From Sordariomycetes sp. S80-01Y (taxonomy: Eukaryota; Ascomycota; Sordariomycetes): a stretch of DNA of 64,000 nt. Positions 33,911 to 44,894 of the stretch are shown in pieces. The stretch covers positions 868,001-932,000 of the forward strand of contig JAXQJY010000032.1 of assembly GCA_037042185.1 (NCBI GenBank), written 5' to 3'. The number at the start of each line of letters is the position of its first letter. Within the stretch, counting starts at the first letter, position 1. The notes under the pieces were generated by a model. It made no database searches. It worked only from the letters and a program-made list of their open reading frames with translations, and was not told where the DNA came from. The position numbers were made by a program, and so were the translations under genes.

Positions 33911-34629
33911 GCGAATCAATCGGTTTGAAGGGCTGTGAAAATTTGTTCGTTTCTTGGGCGGCAGGACTGCTGCGGCGCATATCCTAGGGTTAATGTCAGA
34001 TACCTAAATAGACGCTTTATCAGTGTTTACTGAGTCTTGCTCGTGAGGCCCAAGATTACAATGCAGTTCAGCCACGTAGCTGTGAATGATGGGTCTTGTT
34101 GATGATCGCCAGCTAACCACTGACTTGACAGTTGCTCACAATTGCGGGAAGTTCAAGGAAGTCTGTTGGATGCTGAGGTCTTGAAGCGCGAGAAAGGTAA
34201 GCTACTAATAAGTCAATGGCGCTACGTGTGCTCCTTAGCGCGAAACTTTGTTCAAAGATTGGGCTTCACTGCGCGCGCACCTATGTAATCATTGACTCCT
34301 AGGCATTCTTGTATCGCAAACGCTAATAAGACAATTGAACTACTCACGAGCAGCGACATTACTTTCATGGTTGTCCCTATAATACTTTAAAACAACAATT
34401 CCATACAGTTATCAACTCCAATCTCTCGCACCACCACCTCGCACTCACCTGCCGTCAAGATGTCACCTTAGTCCCAGAATGACATCGCGCCGCATCCGCT
34501 GCCACCCCACCGTGACATTGCTTGGAGGTATCCACCCCCGATTTTCTGGGTCTATCCCGACTGCGATCAAAAAGTCGCGACCTCAGCCTTGCATCGGAGG
34601 GGCACAAATTGCTGCTCCTCACACTCGCC
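33911..34629. other. Intergenic region, SOD-like / TPR-like gene
   Basis: 719 bases between two plus-strand genes. No coding signal. It holds the SOD-like 3' end and the downstream promoter. Confidence 0.45.
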
Positions 34630-36846
34630 ATGGCCAAGAAGAAGTCTAAGGTGGCATCTCCGGCTGAACCCGCTGGCCCGAATACTGCAGTAGGAACGTT
34701 GAATGTGAACGGGCAGCTTCCCACGCCGGCAGGCTCACCCATCTCGAGTCATCAGCCGCAGAACTGCCCGTCTCTTATAATATGTCGCAACAAGTGAGTC
34801 TTACCTAGCCAATTGATGTGATCAGGGCTGATTATCTCTAGGCATTGGAAATACATCAGCGCTTTCCACGGCCCCTGGCTCCAGATGCCCATCGAAATCC
34901 TCGAAACGCTTGCGAACCTAAACTACAACTCCGTCCGTCCGCGCCCTATCGACGTCGCCTCCCTTTACGACCTCGTCAAAGTGCGGCGCCTTGTCGACGA
35001 CGCGACCACACTTGCCGTGAAGGCTGCGAGCGATGTTGTCAGCAGCACCTTGACCAATGTCAATGGTCAGGGCGGGAACAGCGCGTTCGGCTTCGACATG
35101 CACCCCGGCCACGGCCAGACCAAGCTGTCGCGCGAAAGAAAGTTCAGGATGAGAGAGCAAGCGAGCCAGAAGCTTGCGCGCGCATACCGTCTGGATGAGA
35201 TTGCCTGTTCTGTGGCTACGATGCAGGGCGCGAGTCCGCTGGATGGGGTGGGACAGTATGTGCTGCAGAGGAATGCGAAGGACTCGGATGCGAAATACGT
35301 GCACTTCTTCCATGAGAAGATTCCTAGTAGGGAGGTGGCCGGGAGCACGAGTCTGCAGCCTTTGACGGACATAATCAGCGATCGACCCTATGAACCGGAG
35401 GCGCTGCGGACAAGAGCGACGGTAAAAGTGTTCAAGGAAGATTACGAGGGGGCGGCACAAGATTTGACGGCTGCGTTGACGATACATCGTATACATGGGG
35501 CGCCGCATCAGGCAAATCTGGATCAGAAGCTTACCGAGCCGCAACGAGGCTGGAGGCGTCCGGATACGAAACTGGCGGAGAAGGACCAGCCAAGCAGTCT
35601 GGAGCCTCAGCTGTATTTTCAGAGGGGGACGGTGTACCTCTCGCTGGCTTGCAAACATGTGGCCGACTCCTTACCACCCCAGCCCAAAGGCCGATCAAGA
35701 GGGGATGAGACACCCCCAAGCCCAACTGATATCGAAGATGATAGCGAAGAGGTGAGCAAGAGACAGTCCGAATCCCGGAAGGCAGTCAAAATGCTAGGGA
35801 AACGCGCTTTGAGGGACTTCATGACTTTCATATCCTACTTTGAGTACTCGCCCAACGCGCCGATCTCATACTATAAGGACTTCAACGATAGGGTGAACAT
35901 AGCGGTCCAGGGGTCGCGCCACCCACGACACACCGACCCTTCTGGCGAGTCCGCAAACCACAAGGTGTACAATCTAGCCCAGCTCTTCGCAGCAGTCGCA
36001 CCCTCGGACATACCGACGTATCCTTCTCAGGAGCTCGTCGCCAACGGCGCCCAGCCCGCCCCTGAAACGACCTGTGAAGCTACCAGCTACCACCCACTTC
36101 TTGCCGACGCACTGCACTCGCTGCTTCTGGCGCACTGCTTAGTTCAGACGTCCTCCAAAGAGCTTCAACGCCACTCCTACATGGTCGCCCGCCTCATCCG
36201 CCTCCTCGACGGCTACCCCATCTTCCAAGCCTCCCGCTCACCCTCCCGATGCGACTGGACTGAGGTCCTCCGTCGCGCAGACAACTGGCTCAGCCTATCC
36301 TCTACCTGGGAGTCGCTCTGCGCGCCTGCCCCTATCCCCTACTCCGAACCCCCTTCTTCTGATGCGCACACCCATAAGTCCCAGCCTAATCCCCAGGCCG
36401 CCGCGAGCGCGGCCAAGGCCCTCGTCAACGGCGAGAGCGCGGAGGACGTAGCCGAGGAGGCGAGGAGGGAGAGCATCAGGCAGCAGGCAATCATGGAGGC
36501 GTTGAACGATGAGCGGGTCGTGGACGAGGAGACGTTCAGGGCCGCCATCGACGCGAGGGAGAAGAGGGCTGAGGACGACCACAGGGCGTTATCCGAGCCA
36601 TCGCCACCGACTATGAACGGGGATGTGCAGTCGAGGAACACGACGAAGAGGTGGTCCGGGGACGATGCCAGGGACTATCCCATCCTGACGAAACGTGCCG
36701 CGGCGGTTGCGCTCTGGGTGAGGGAAGCGCCAATTGTGACGGGCACAACCCGGCGGAAGAAGAAGGTGAAGAAGCCAGCAGCAAGTATGGCTGAGACTGA
36801 AAAGGATATGGGAGCCTTGGAATTGGCAGATGGCGCTGAAGGCTAA
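34630..36846 (+). CDS. Uncharacterised fungal protein with TPR-like helices
   Basis: Two exons (34630-34793, 34842-36846; 48-nt intron GTGAGT...CTCTAG) encode 722 residues. After MAKKKSKVA and a disordered stretch, the conserved part begins HWKYISAFHGPWLQMPIEIL (split by the intron) and NYNSVRPRPIDVASLYDLVKVRRLVDDA. The segment around 215-240 (EALRTRATVKVFKEDYEGAAQDLTAAL) reads as a TPR-type helix pair. The remainder is helical with Ser/Pro-rich inserts, and the end is basic (TRRKKKVKKP) then acidic. There is no membrane segment. The family is common in ascomycetes but I know no function for it. Confidence 0.78.
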
Positions 36847-37242
36847 CGTGTAAGGGTACAACTGCGCCAAACTTGAACCTCCTATTACGCGCGGGTAGGG
36901 GTATCCAGCTCCAGCTAAACTTTGAGCGCACCGACTTCAAACGTGACCCGGGGCTTCGTTCTTCCTCACAACTTAGGGTTCACCAAACTTGACTTTCCAG
37001 CCAAACTTACCTTCCACAAGCACATTGCCTCTTAACTCTTACTTGGGCCTCCGCCTGATCCAAGACAACTCTTATTCTTGCAAGACCACCGTTCTCCCCA
37101 GCTCATGATTAAGTAACTTGTCTCTACCTGATCCGCGGCTACCCAAACACGCACCATGCTTTACATGTTTGTTCTCTGGGTCTGCCTGTGCGCCTGGTAC
37201 GACACACGAGCTCACACACAACACGATTAATGGCAACTCCAC
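36847..37242. other. Intergenic 3' region after the TPR-like gene
   Basis: 396 bases with no coding signal. Confidence 0.4.
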
Positions 37243-37561
37243 AATGCCCGCCATGCCCAAAGTCGTCGAAGATCATGGCTCTGTTATCGAATGGGTTCTG
37301 ATAGCCTTCAACCTTCTCGGACTTATCATGGGCGCCATTCAAACATATATGGATACCATCAGTAATTCGCCATTTGGAGCATTTATGATATATCTAATTC
37401 TATTGCAGAATTCTTACGTAGAAGACGTGAACGCCGACGAATCCCATACCCAGACACGAATATCGAAGCTCAACCACCCAAAGATACCTCGCACGAACGA
37501 TCGGCTTCTCAAGCTGCTTCAATTATATCCTCAAATTTGGGCTGGACGCCATTCCCTCTAA
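37243..37561 (+). CDS. Possible small single-TM protein (doubtful)
   Basis: An ATG-initiated 105-residue frame opens MPAMPKVVEDHGSVIEW, has one convincing hydrophobic helix (VLIAFNLLGLIMGAIQTYM) and a weaker one (GAFMIYLILL), and ends in a basic tail. It lies in the gap between two convergent genes, stopping 42 bases before the transcription-factor stop. I recognise no family. Codon use and length do not exclude chance, so this is a low-confidence call. Confidence 0.22.
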
Positions 37562-37603
37562 GTGAGGGCAGCAGGAAGCACGAGTAGAGGGACATCCCCA
37601 ACT

Positions 37604-40576
37604 TCAATACCACCGCGCATCAGGGATGTTCCCTGCTTTCAGGAAGGCATCGATATCTCCGGCCCCCTCTGTTTCGAGCACATTCATGAGCTCCAGCTGC
37701 TGACTATGCGTCAAACTTCCCTGCCGCCCCGGCAAGGGCCTGCTGGGATCGAAGCCCTGCGTGTTGCCTGACGGTCCGGTGCCGAGGCCTTGAAGTCCCA
37801 GCCCTGAGCCAGAGAAGTCGCCGAAAGTGTTCATGTTGGACAGGTCGTTGTAAAACGCGCTGCCCATCTGACCGAAGTTGTAGGGTGATATAAAGGCCGC
37901 AGGTGGCGAGAACCAGTCACCTTGCGTCGTCGCATTTGGCGCTTGCTGGGGAAGAGGTCGTTGTTGAGGCATCGCGGAGCGTTGGGGAGGTGGTTGGTTC
38001 TGTTGGAGGTTGTACGGCGGTATGCGTTGAGTAGCTTGGGGCTGGGCTGGATTGATCTTGGCTGGTGGAGATATTGCTTGTGGCACGCCCATGGGGTTTG
38101 GAGCTTGCTGTCCCAAGGGCACGTTAGGTGGCGAGAGAGCGACGTTGCTAGCGGCGCTGGACATGTTGGCCATCGAGTCCGGAGGAGTGGGCATCTGGCC
38201 GAAGATGTCTTGGTTTGATGCCATGGATGTTTCGGATTTGAGGCTAGGGGCAACAGTATCTTCAGGCCCGGCAGCCTCGTCCAAATTGGTGAAGTCAGGA
38301 GGGAAGTAGGAGAACCTTCTACCGTGATTATCGTGTGATGCTGGGTTTTGGAAGATAGAGTTCGAGCGGAAGGATGGCTGCGGCGGCGGGAAGTTGGGGT
38401 CCATGGTGTAGTTGTTCATGGCCTCAGGGGGCGAGTCGAAGACATAGCCGAACTGAGGTGGGTTGAACATGGGCTGTTGCCCGTTCACGCTGGCGGCGTA
38501 TGTCGAGTCGGGACTGGCGCTTGTTTCAGATGCGGCTGGCGGTGTTGTAAGAACCGAGTGAGGTTGGTGTCCTTGGCTTTCGTAGCTTTGCAGGCAGGCT
38601 TTCGAGAAGATCGAGTAGAGCTCTGAAGACGTTCCAGTCCCGGGCCATCGCCCTTCACAGCCATCGAGTACATCCAGCGCTTTGTTGATGAGGGCTTCAG
38701 CCGCCTCCTTTGAGTGTGCTTGCCGGACTTCGGGATATGAAATCGTCCATAGCAAGGTGTTGAGCGACATGTTCAAGACGAGCAAGAACACCCAGGTGAT
38801 ACCAACGGTGCCATCGTCCATCTGTCTCCTTGAGAGGTCGATGATGTACTCTGCACTCTTGAAACAAATCTCTGCAGAGGCAGGCGAAGGTTTAGACACC
38901 TGTGGCGAGGGTCGGTACATAGAAATGAGCATCTGGTGGTAACGGCTCATGAACCTACGCAAGCAGTCAACGATCAGTGACAATCTTCATAGTGCAACGG
39001 TGCGACTTACCACGTCCGGCACCAAGGAGGGTTGTCTGGGCATTGGTCCATCCAATTCTTCATCTTGCCTTCCATCTGCTTGTACCAAGGGCTATTCTCG
39101 TTCTTCGGCTCGGGCATCTTCCTCTCGTACAGAGTCCTTCTGATCTCTGCTTGTAGCGATCTCATTCTGAAAGAATGAATCGCCGCAACCTTGCGATCAC
39201 TAATGGGTCCGTTGAGATCGATTCCGTTCTCAGTGACGTATTGATCCTCAATAGTCGAGAAGAAGCCGACGTCGAGCTGCTCATCCCCCGTAGCGAAGCT
39301 ATTCGGCCGTCCCAAGCTGTGGGCGAGGCCGTACTCCATAGAGGCCACAGTCCAGACCAAACGCCTCCGCATGTCCATCGCCATTGGGTCCAAGTTGAGT
39401 CCAGTGCTGATCGTCTTTTCGTCCACGAGGCCTTCTTGTTGGCAGATCTTCGCCGCCAGCCCTATGACATAGTACACCGGTACCTTCGTCGGTGTGATCA
39501 GCGAGTACTGCCCAACCAGCACCAAGCATTGAAGCGTCTTGAGGTCCTTGGGGCGCAATATAGTCTCGAAATTCCGCATCGCTGCTAGATAGAAAGCGTC
39601 CGCCAACCCTGCGTATTGGATAGACATTCGTTGTAGGCCAATGGCGAAAACCATGTTCACCACGAAGCGCTTGAACACATCCGTGTCGCCGTTATAGACA
39701 GCGTCCAGATCCTTGCCAAACTCCACCTCGTGAAGAGTCGGCCAGAACACTTGGCCTGTGGATTGTTAACAACTTGTGTTCAGTAATGAACGAGCCAAGC
39801 CCACCTTTTTGTTTAAAGACCTCGACCAAGCGATTTGCGGTATCTCTGCTTGGCAGCTCCTCCGCAGGTACCTCACTCGTGGTGGGATAGTTCTTGGAGT
39901 TAGTCATCTGAATCGACTGCATGCGATTCTGCCTCCGCAAGCGCAGATCAGGGATCAGGTCTGATATCCGGTTTGACTGGGTGTATCGCTTCGCTTCCTC
40001 CATGAGCAACCGCGTCATGGCGATACCGCTGCTTGGTCCGAGATACCGAGGGGTTTCATCCGCCGCGCCCAGCCGAACCATGCCTCCTGGCCGGACCATA
40101 TCCTCACTGTTAAATTGATCGTCGGTGTCATCGTCTACGTATTGCGCCAGCTCAGCCTCGAGGGCCCTGACCTTATCTTGGAGCTTGATAACATAGTTTC
40201 GATTAATCTTTCGGCCCTTGGCAGTATCGAGGTATTCGCATATCGAGCCAGACCGTTCGCAAGGAAGGCACCGAGGTAGTGTCGGATCACATCGGGTTTT
40301 CCTCTGTTAGGAAGTTAGCCACAGCCTATTTACGTCCCGATTGCCCGTTGACTTCAAGATCCGAGCCTGTTCCACTCGCGCAAAGCAACCTACCTGGCGA
40401 CAGCGGCAACACGCCGTCAGGGTATGAGCGATCCGCCCAGATCCATCTCCTTGGTCGGAGAGGTCGTCATGCGCGATGGGCGGATGTCTGGGGACATTGA
40501 GCGTCTGGTACTGCTGTTGCTGCTGGCGAGGCGCTACGGATCCCAAGCCCTGACGGAAAACGTGGGCAGGGTCCAT
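37604..40576 (-). CDS. Zn(II)2Cys6 transcription factor with fungal_trans domain (TF1)
   Basis: Four exons (40576-40394, 40303-39805, 39755-39011, 38954-37604) encode 925 residues. The zinc cluster spans exons 1-2 across a 90-nt intron with perfect spacing CX2CX6CX6CX2CX6C (C56, C59, C66, C73, C76, C83), followed by a linker and a coiled coil (YVIKLQDKVRALEAELAQ). The middle homology (fungal_trans) region, about 225-560, includes VFWPTLHEVEFG, the RRRLVWTVASMEYGLAHSLGRP stretch and FMSRYHQMLISMYRPSP. The C-terminal third is Pro/Gln/Asn-rich, as in activation domains. A nuclear DNA-binding regulator; the target pathway is unknown. An extra upstream exon cannot be excluded. Divergent from TF2. 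Confidence 0.87.
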
Positions 40577-42360
40577 GGAGCCTGCGCGACTTGGGAAGCC
40601 TTTCGCGATCACAGGGTTGCAGTTGGATGTCGTTGTCTGCGTCAAGTACGTCGATGCGACTTGCCTAGCGCCGGTTGTGGGTGAAGAGGGGACTTGGTGG
40701 GTAAGGGTTTCGCCAAGGACAGTATAGGTAGCTTTTTGACCGATCAATCGTAGCAGCTGTAATGATGCGCCTCAGTATTGTATTTCGAAGGGTCACAGCA
40801 GCTCGAGATCTAGTGCGCTTGCGGGCGAGTGGTGATGTTGCCATCGTGCCGTCTCGAGTCCGTCGGGTGGCTGTCTTAGGTGGGGGTTAGGGATCGGGAC
40901 TCCACTACTCTAGACCGCTGGGCCGGGGTCAGGTCGTCCACCTCAGCCTGAGCCTCCTCAGGCTGTATGTGTCAGGGCACGGGATGACGATGTTCGACGT
41001 CAGGTTCAGGAAATTGAAATCCCAGGTCACGTCTCCTTCAATGTCACTCTGATCCTAACCTCGGAGCTTTAGGTCCAAAACACGGATATCCGCGTGTACG
41101 TGTCGTGAGATGATCTGCCCTCCTACAAGCATCCCTTCCGTTCACACTCGGCCGACGAATGTACAGCCTGCGACGGGCATGTTGGACGAGCAGCCCTTCC
41201 TTGACCAGTCGCAATGGGCACTGGGACTTCTTTGCGTTTGACCTGCACAAACTTGCGAGGGCTCGCTTCGCTTCTGGCAGATTCTTATCCTGCGGCACGT
41301 GCGTGTGCAATGGGAAAGGGAACGGTTTGCCGTGTGCTCGCCCCCAATACCGCCCAGCTTTGGTGATTTGTTCGTGGAAGTCAGCCATCGTAAACGGCAA
41401 ATGTGCATTCAGACCTCGCTTTGTGTTCCTGACAAGCTGTATGTACTATCTTTAGCATGATCCTTCCCTCGTCGCAATCTCTCTCTGTTCCTTTTCATCC
41501 CATCGCAAATCGTCGAGATGCGAAACAGGGTAGCTATGTCCTGCACTAACATCCAAATGAGATGCGGGTGCGCAAGAGATAGCGGGGCGCTGGGCCCGAG
41601 CCAATGATGCCTTGTAAGGAAGAAAGGAGCGGGTATCTAGAGACCGGATTTGGTCTAGCTCACATCTGTTCAGCCATGACGGTCGATGACATGTGTTAGC
41701 CGTCTCCGTTTCGAACCACATCCCACGCGCAACTCGAGCCTGGCCTCCAGCATCACCAAACAGCCCCGCCTTTGGCGAAACCTCGTCAACTTGCGCCACC
41801 ATCGAACTCGAAGCGCATTGCTCGCTATCTAACCAGACTGATCGAAAACTCAGCGGCTCTATTCACTGTTCAACTGCCGACGTCTCGTGACTTGCTCCGA
41901 TCCATATTAGCGAGGGACTCGATCCTACGGTCCAGGTACCAGCTAAGGTTGCGTTGGTTGGAGTACCCTCTGCCACACTCGCATCCTTCAAGCAGAAGCG
42001 CCTCCTTTCTTGCATTGGACCTGAGCTCAGCCCATCAGCTCTCACTGATTTCCTCTCGAGATTTGAGCTGACCCCAGTCGGACAAGGAGGTGGGGCGTTC
42101 GTCACTCCCTTACCATGCCTCACCTGGGACTCACGAGACTGATCTGAGACTAGGTCGTCATCATCGCACCGCGCCACTTCGACGACCGACGCACACCAAT
42201 AACACACTAGGATCGCGCATCTTGCTAGACTTCGTCCCTAATACACACCTCTCATATCGAGCCTATCCTCGATCTCAGCTGAGGCTACCCCTCACCAATT
42301 AGGACCTCGTAGCCTTGCCGGCGGCAGCTCATCGCGAGGCGCGGTTGTCTGTGAGGGATC
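40577..42360. promoter_or_regulatory. Long divergent promoter region between two Zn2Cys6 regulators
   Basis: 1.78 kb between the starts of TF1 and TF2. It is unusually long for this window. A minus-strand frame at 41044-41388 (MADFHEQITKAGRYWGRAHG) is the best open frame, but it has no recognisable motif. Otherwise the region looks non-coding and should carry both promoters and 5' leaders. Confidence 0.45.
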
Positions 42361-44636
42361 ATGCCTCGTAGCAGCTTTTCCCTCAATCCTTTATTGAAGG
42401 TTTCGCGACCAGTCTCTGCATGCTCGAGATGTAAGTCCACGCGTACGTGAGTATTGTTGTGCGGCTAACCTGGATAACTAGGTCGCGCGGCCAAGGTCAA
42501 GGTGAGATGCGGCTTGTTGCGGTCGATCAATGTGCAATGTGGCTGACCAGACATAAAGTGCGACGGCAAACTGCCTGCGTGTACGGCATGTGAAAAGGCT
42601 GGACGCGAGAATGAGTGCTCGGCGGCTAATGACCAGTTCGCCAGAGGCAAGGAAAGAAGGTGCGCGGACCAGCCACACTCAAGGGGACAACTTGCTGACC
42701 AAATACTAGCTACGTTGCTGCGCTCGAACTGCGAATAGAGAAGCTCGAGCGCCGGTTGCAGTATGCAAAGAATCGAAAAGCTTCGTTAGGGGTGGAAGAG
42801 CCCGACTTGCAAGCGCTGGCGCAGCATGTCGATCGTCGTGACTCCTTGGCCAATATTCGGGCTGCCGTCCACAGGAAGGCAGCAAGGAATCGGGAGAACT
42901 CAGATGTCAACACGCTGATATCTGACTTCGGCTTCCTGTAAGATCAGCTCTCCCGTTTTTGTTCACAACCTCTTCACGTGAACAACAGCTGCTGACAAGA
43001 CCTAGATCTGTTGATGCCAACACGAGGGACTTCGAGCCGTCTGCTAGCAACATGACGTTTGCTCGCTTGGTACTCACAGCTACGACGAATGAGACTCTGC
43101 CTGATCTTTCCGAGACCGAGTTGCCGCCGCGGCACGCGGCTCAAGCGCTCATCAACTTCTACCTTACTCACATTTATTCCTTATATCCTTTCTTCTCAGA
43201 GACGGCGCTGCTCACAATCTTGAACGACTTGTACCACCAGGACGACCGGGTTATCAAGGACTCTGACCTTTGGCTGTTCCACATGGTGCTGGCCATCGGT
43301 TCTATGGCTCAATGCCAAGTAATTCACGACGAGTCTTACCAGAACGGCGTCCAGTTCGCGCGGAAGGCTATGGAGTTCGCCGAGAGAGCCTTGGCACCAG
43401 GATACGTAACGCAAATACAGTCGCTACTGCTTCTGACGCAGTACTCGATGCTGGACACCCGTCACTTCGACAGCTGGCACCTGATAGGATTCACTACGAG
43501 AGCAGTCGTGGATCTCGGCCTTCACCAAGATCCACCTTCAGCTGCTGTAGCTGACAAGCAGGCTCTTGACATGCGAAGAAAGATCTTCCACTGCGTCTAC
43601 AGCCTGGATCGGTATGTCTTGTGCGTTGAAGCCCTCCACGTTTGCGAGACTAACATAGGCTTCTAGTGCTATCAGCATGGTACACGCCAGAACATTTTCT
43701 TTCACGGACAACTCGATCAACGTCGCTTTCCCTAGCTCGTCCAGTAAAGGCAGCGGGCCCAAGGCCATGACTACAGCACAGTCGTCAGACCCCGCCCTGC
43801 TGTTATTCCAGCTTCGGAGAGCGCAATCGTTTTGGTATCAAGAACTTTACCAATCTCACGCCATCGCCCCGTTGCGTGAACCGTCGACTTTCGTCTGGCG
43901 CATGTGTCTCGACATGCGGGAATGGGGCGAGACTTTACCGCAAAGCCTACCTCTGCCCGTCCGACAAATGTTTGATCAAGAGCTCAGATACAGCTACGTG
44001 TACTGTATTGCACCTTCAGCCCGAGCTCCCGAAATCACCGATTATCACCGCGTTCTCATCTTCGAATACGCCATTGCTTACCTCGACACCATGTACGAGA
44101 TTGCCCACAATGGTCTGAACAGTACCTTCTACACTTACCATGACGCCTTGAAGGTCTACTTTATGGCAAGCCAGCTGTTAGCTGTCCTGTGGGATGCGGA
44201 AGACATGTTGCTTCGGGGATCTGGAGCCCAGCCGCCAATGACGAGGCCTGGAACCGCACCTCCACCCCCCATCCCTCGGCGAGCGCGGCTTCCTGGAGCG
44301 CCTTACGAGGATAACCTTTCCCTCAGCTTGAGCTGCTTGGAGCGGGTCGGTCAGACCCTTGGCAAATTTGGCGAGCGGTGGGAGGAGTCAACCATGCTGA
44401 AGACCGGGTTCGAGACTATTTCGAGGGAAACGCTGGAAAGACTGAGAGCACGTAAGAACATGCAAAATGTCGCCCTGGACCAGCAGCAACAGCAGCAGCA
44501 GGTTCAATTTCCCAATGGGGGGCCAATGCCTCTGACGGCGCAACAACCACCACAGGTGCAGCAACAACAGCAGAGAGACATAAGATGGATGGCGGTCAAT
44601 CCAGCACAGATGATGCGCGGCCCACCTCCGCAGTAG
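42361..44636 (+). CDS. Zn(II)2Cys6 transcription factor with fungal_trans domain (TF2)
   Basis: Six exons (42361-42430, 42482-42501, 42559-42659, 42710-42937, 43006-43611, 43667-44636) encode 664 residues. The zinc cluster C21, C24, C31, C38, C41, C50 has spacing CX2CX6CX6CX2CX8C, with a longer last loop (EKAGRENE) than TF1. It is assembled from three exons, the middle one only 20 nt. A basic linker and coiled coil (SYVAALELRIEKLERRLQ) follow. The fungal_trans region (about 165-480) has LINFYLTHIYSLYPFFSE, SWHLIGFTTRAVVDLGLHQDP and RRKIFHCVYSLDRAIS. The C-terminus is Gln-rich (residues about 610-645). Its targets are unknown. Confidence 0.86.
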
Positions 44637-44894
44637 GAAGGGGGCTGGACCCGTGTTAGCATACCGTGCGTGACTGGACTACACTCAATATCATCAACCA
44701 AGATCTATGTTGGATTAAAGAACCTGAGCTCCCTGGAGCTTTCTGCCTCCGCGAGGACTGCGCCTCAAACTAAGTGTACATCCACACCTCCCGCGTCCCA
44801 AAAATCCATCCGTACCAACGCCAGCCAGCCTGTGTGGCTTCGCCACCCTGCTAAACACGAAGGGAAACGATTAGATAACAAGTCAAGCTTTTGC

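Noticed and set aside
41044-41400. 118-residue minus-strand frame between the two Zn2Cys6 genes
   Set aside because: The first codon is not ATG; from its internal ATG the product has no recognisable motif or exon partners.
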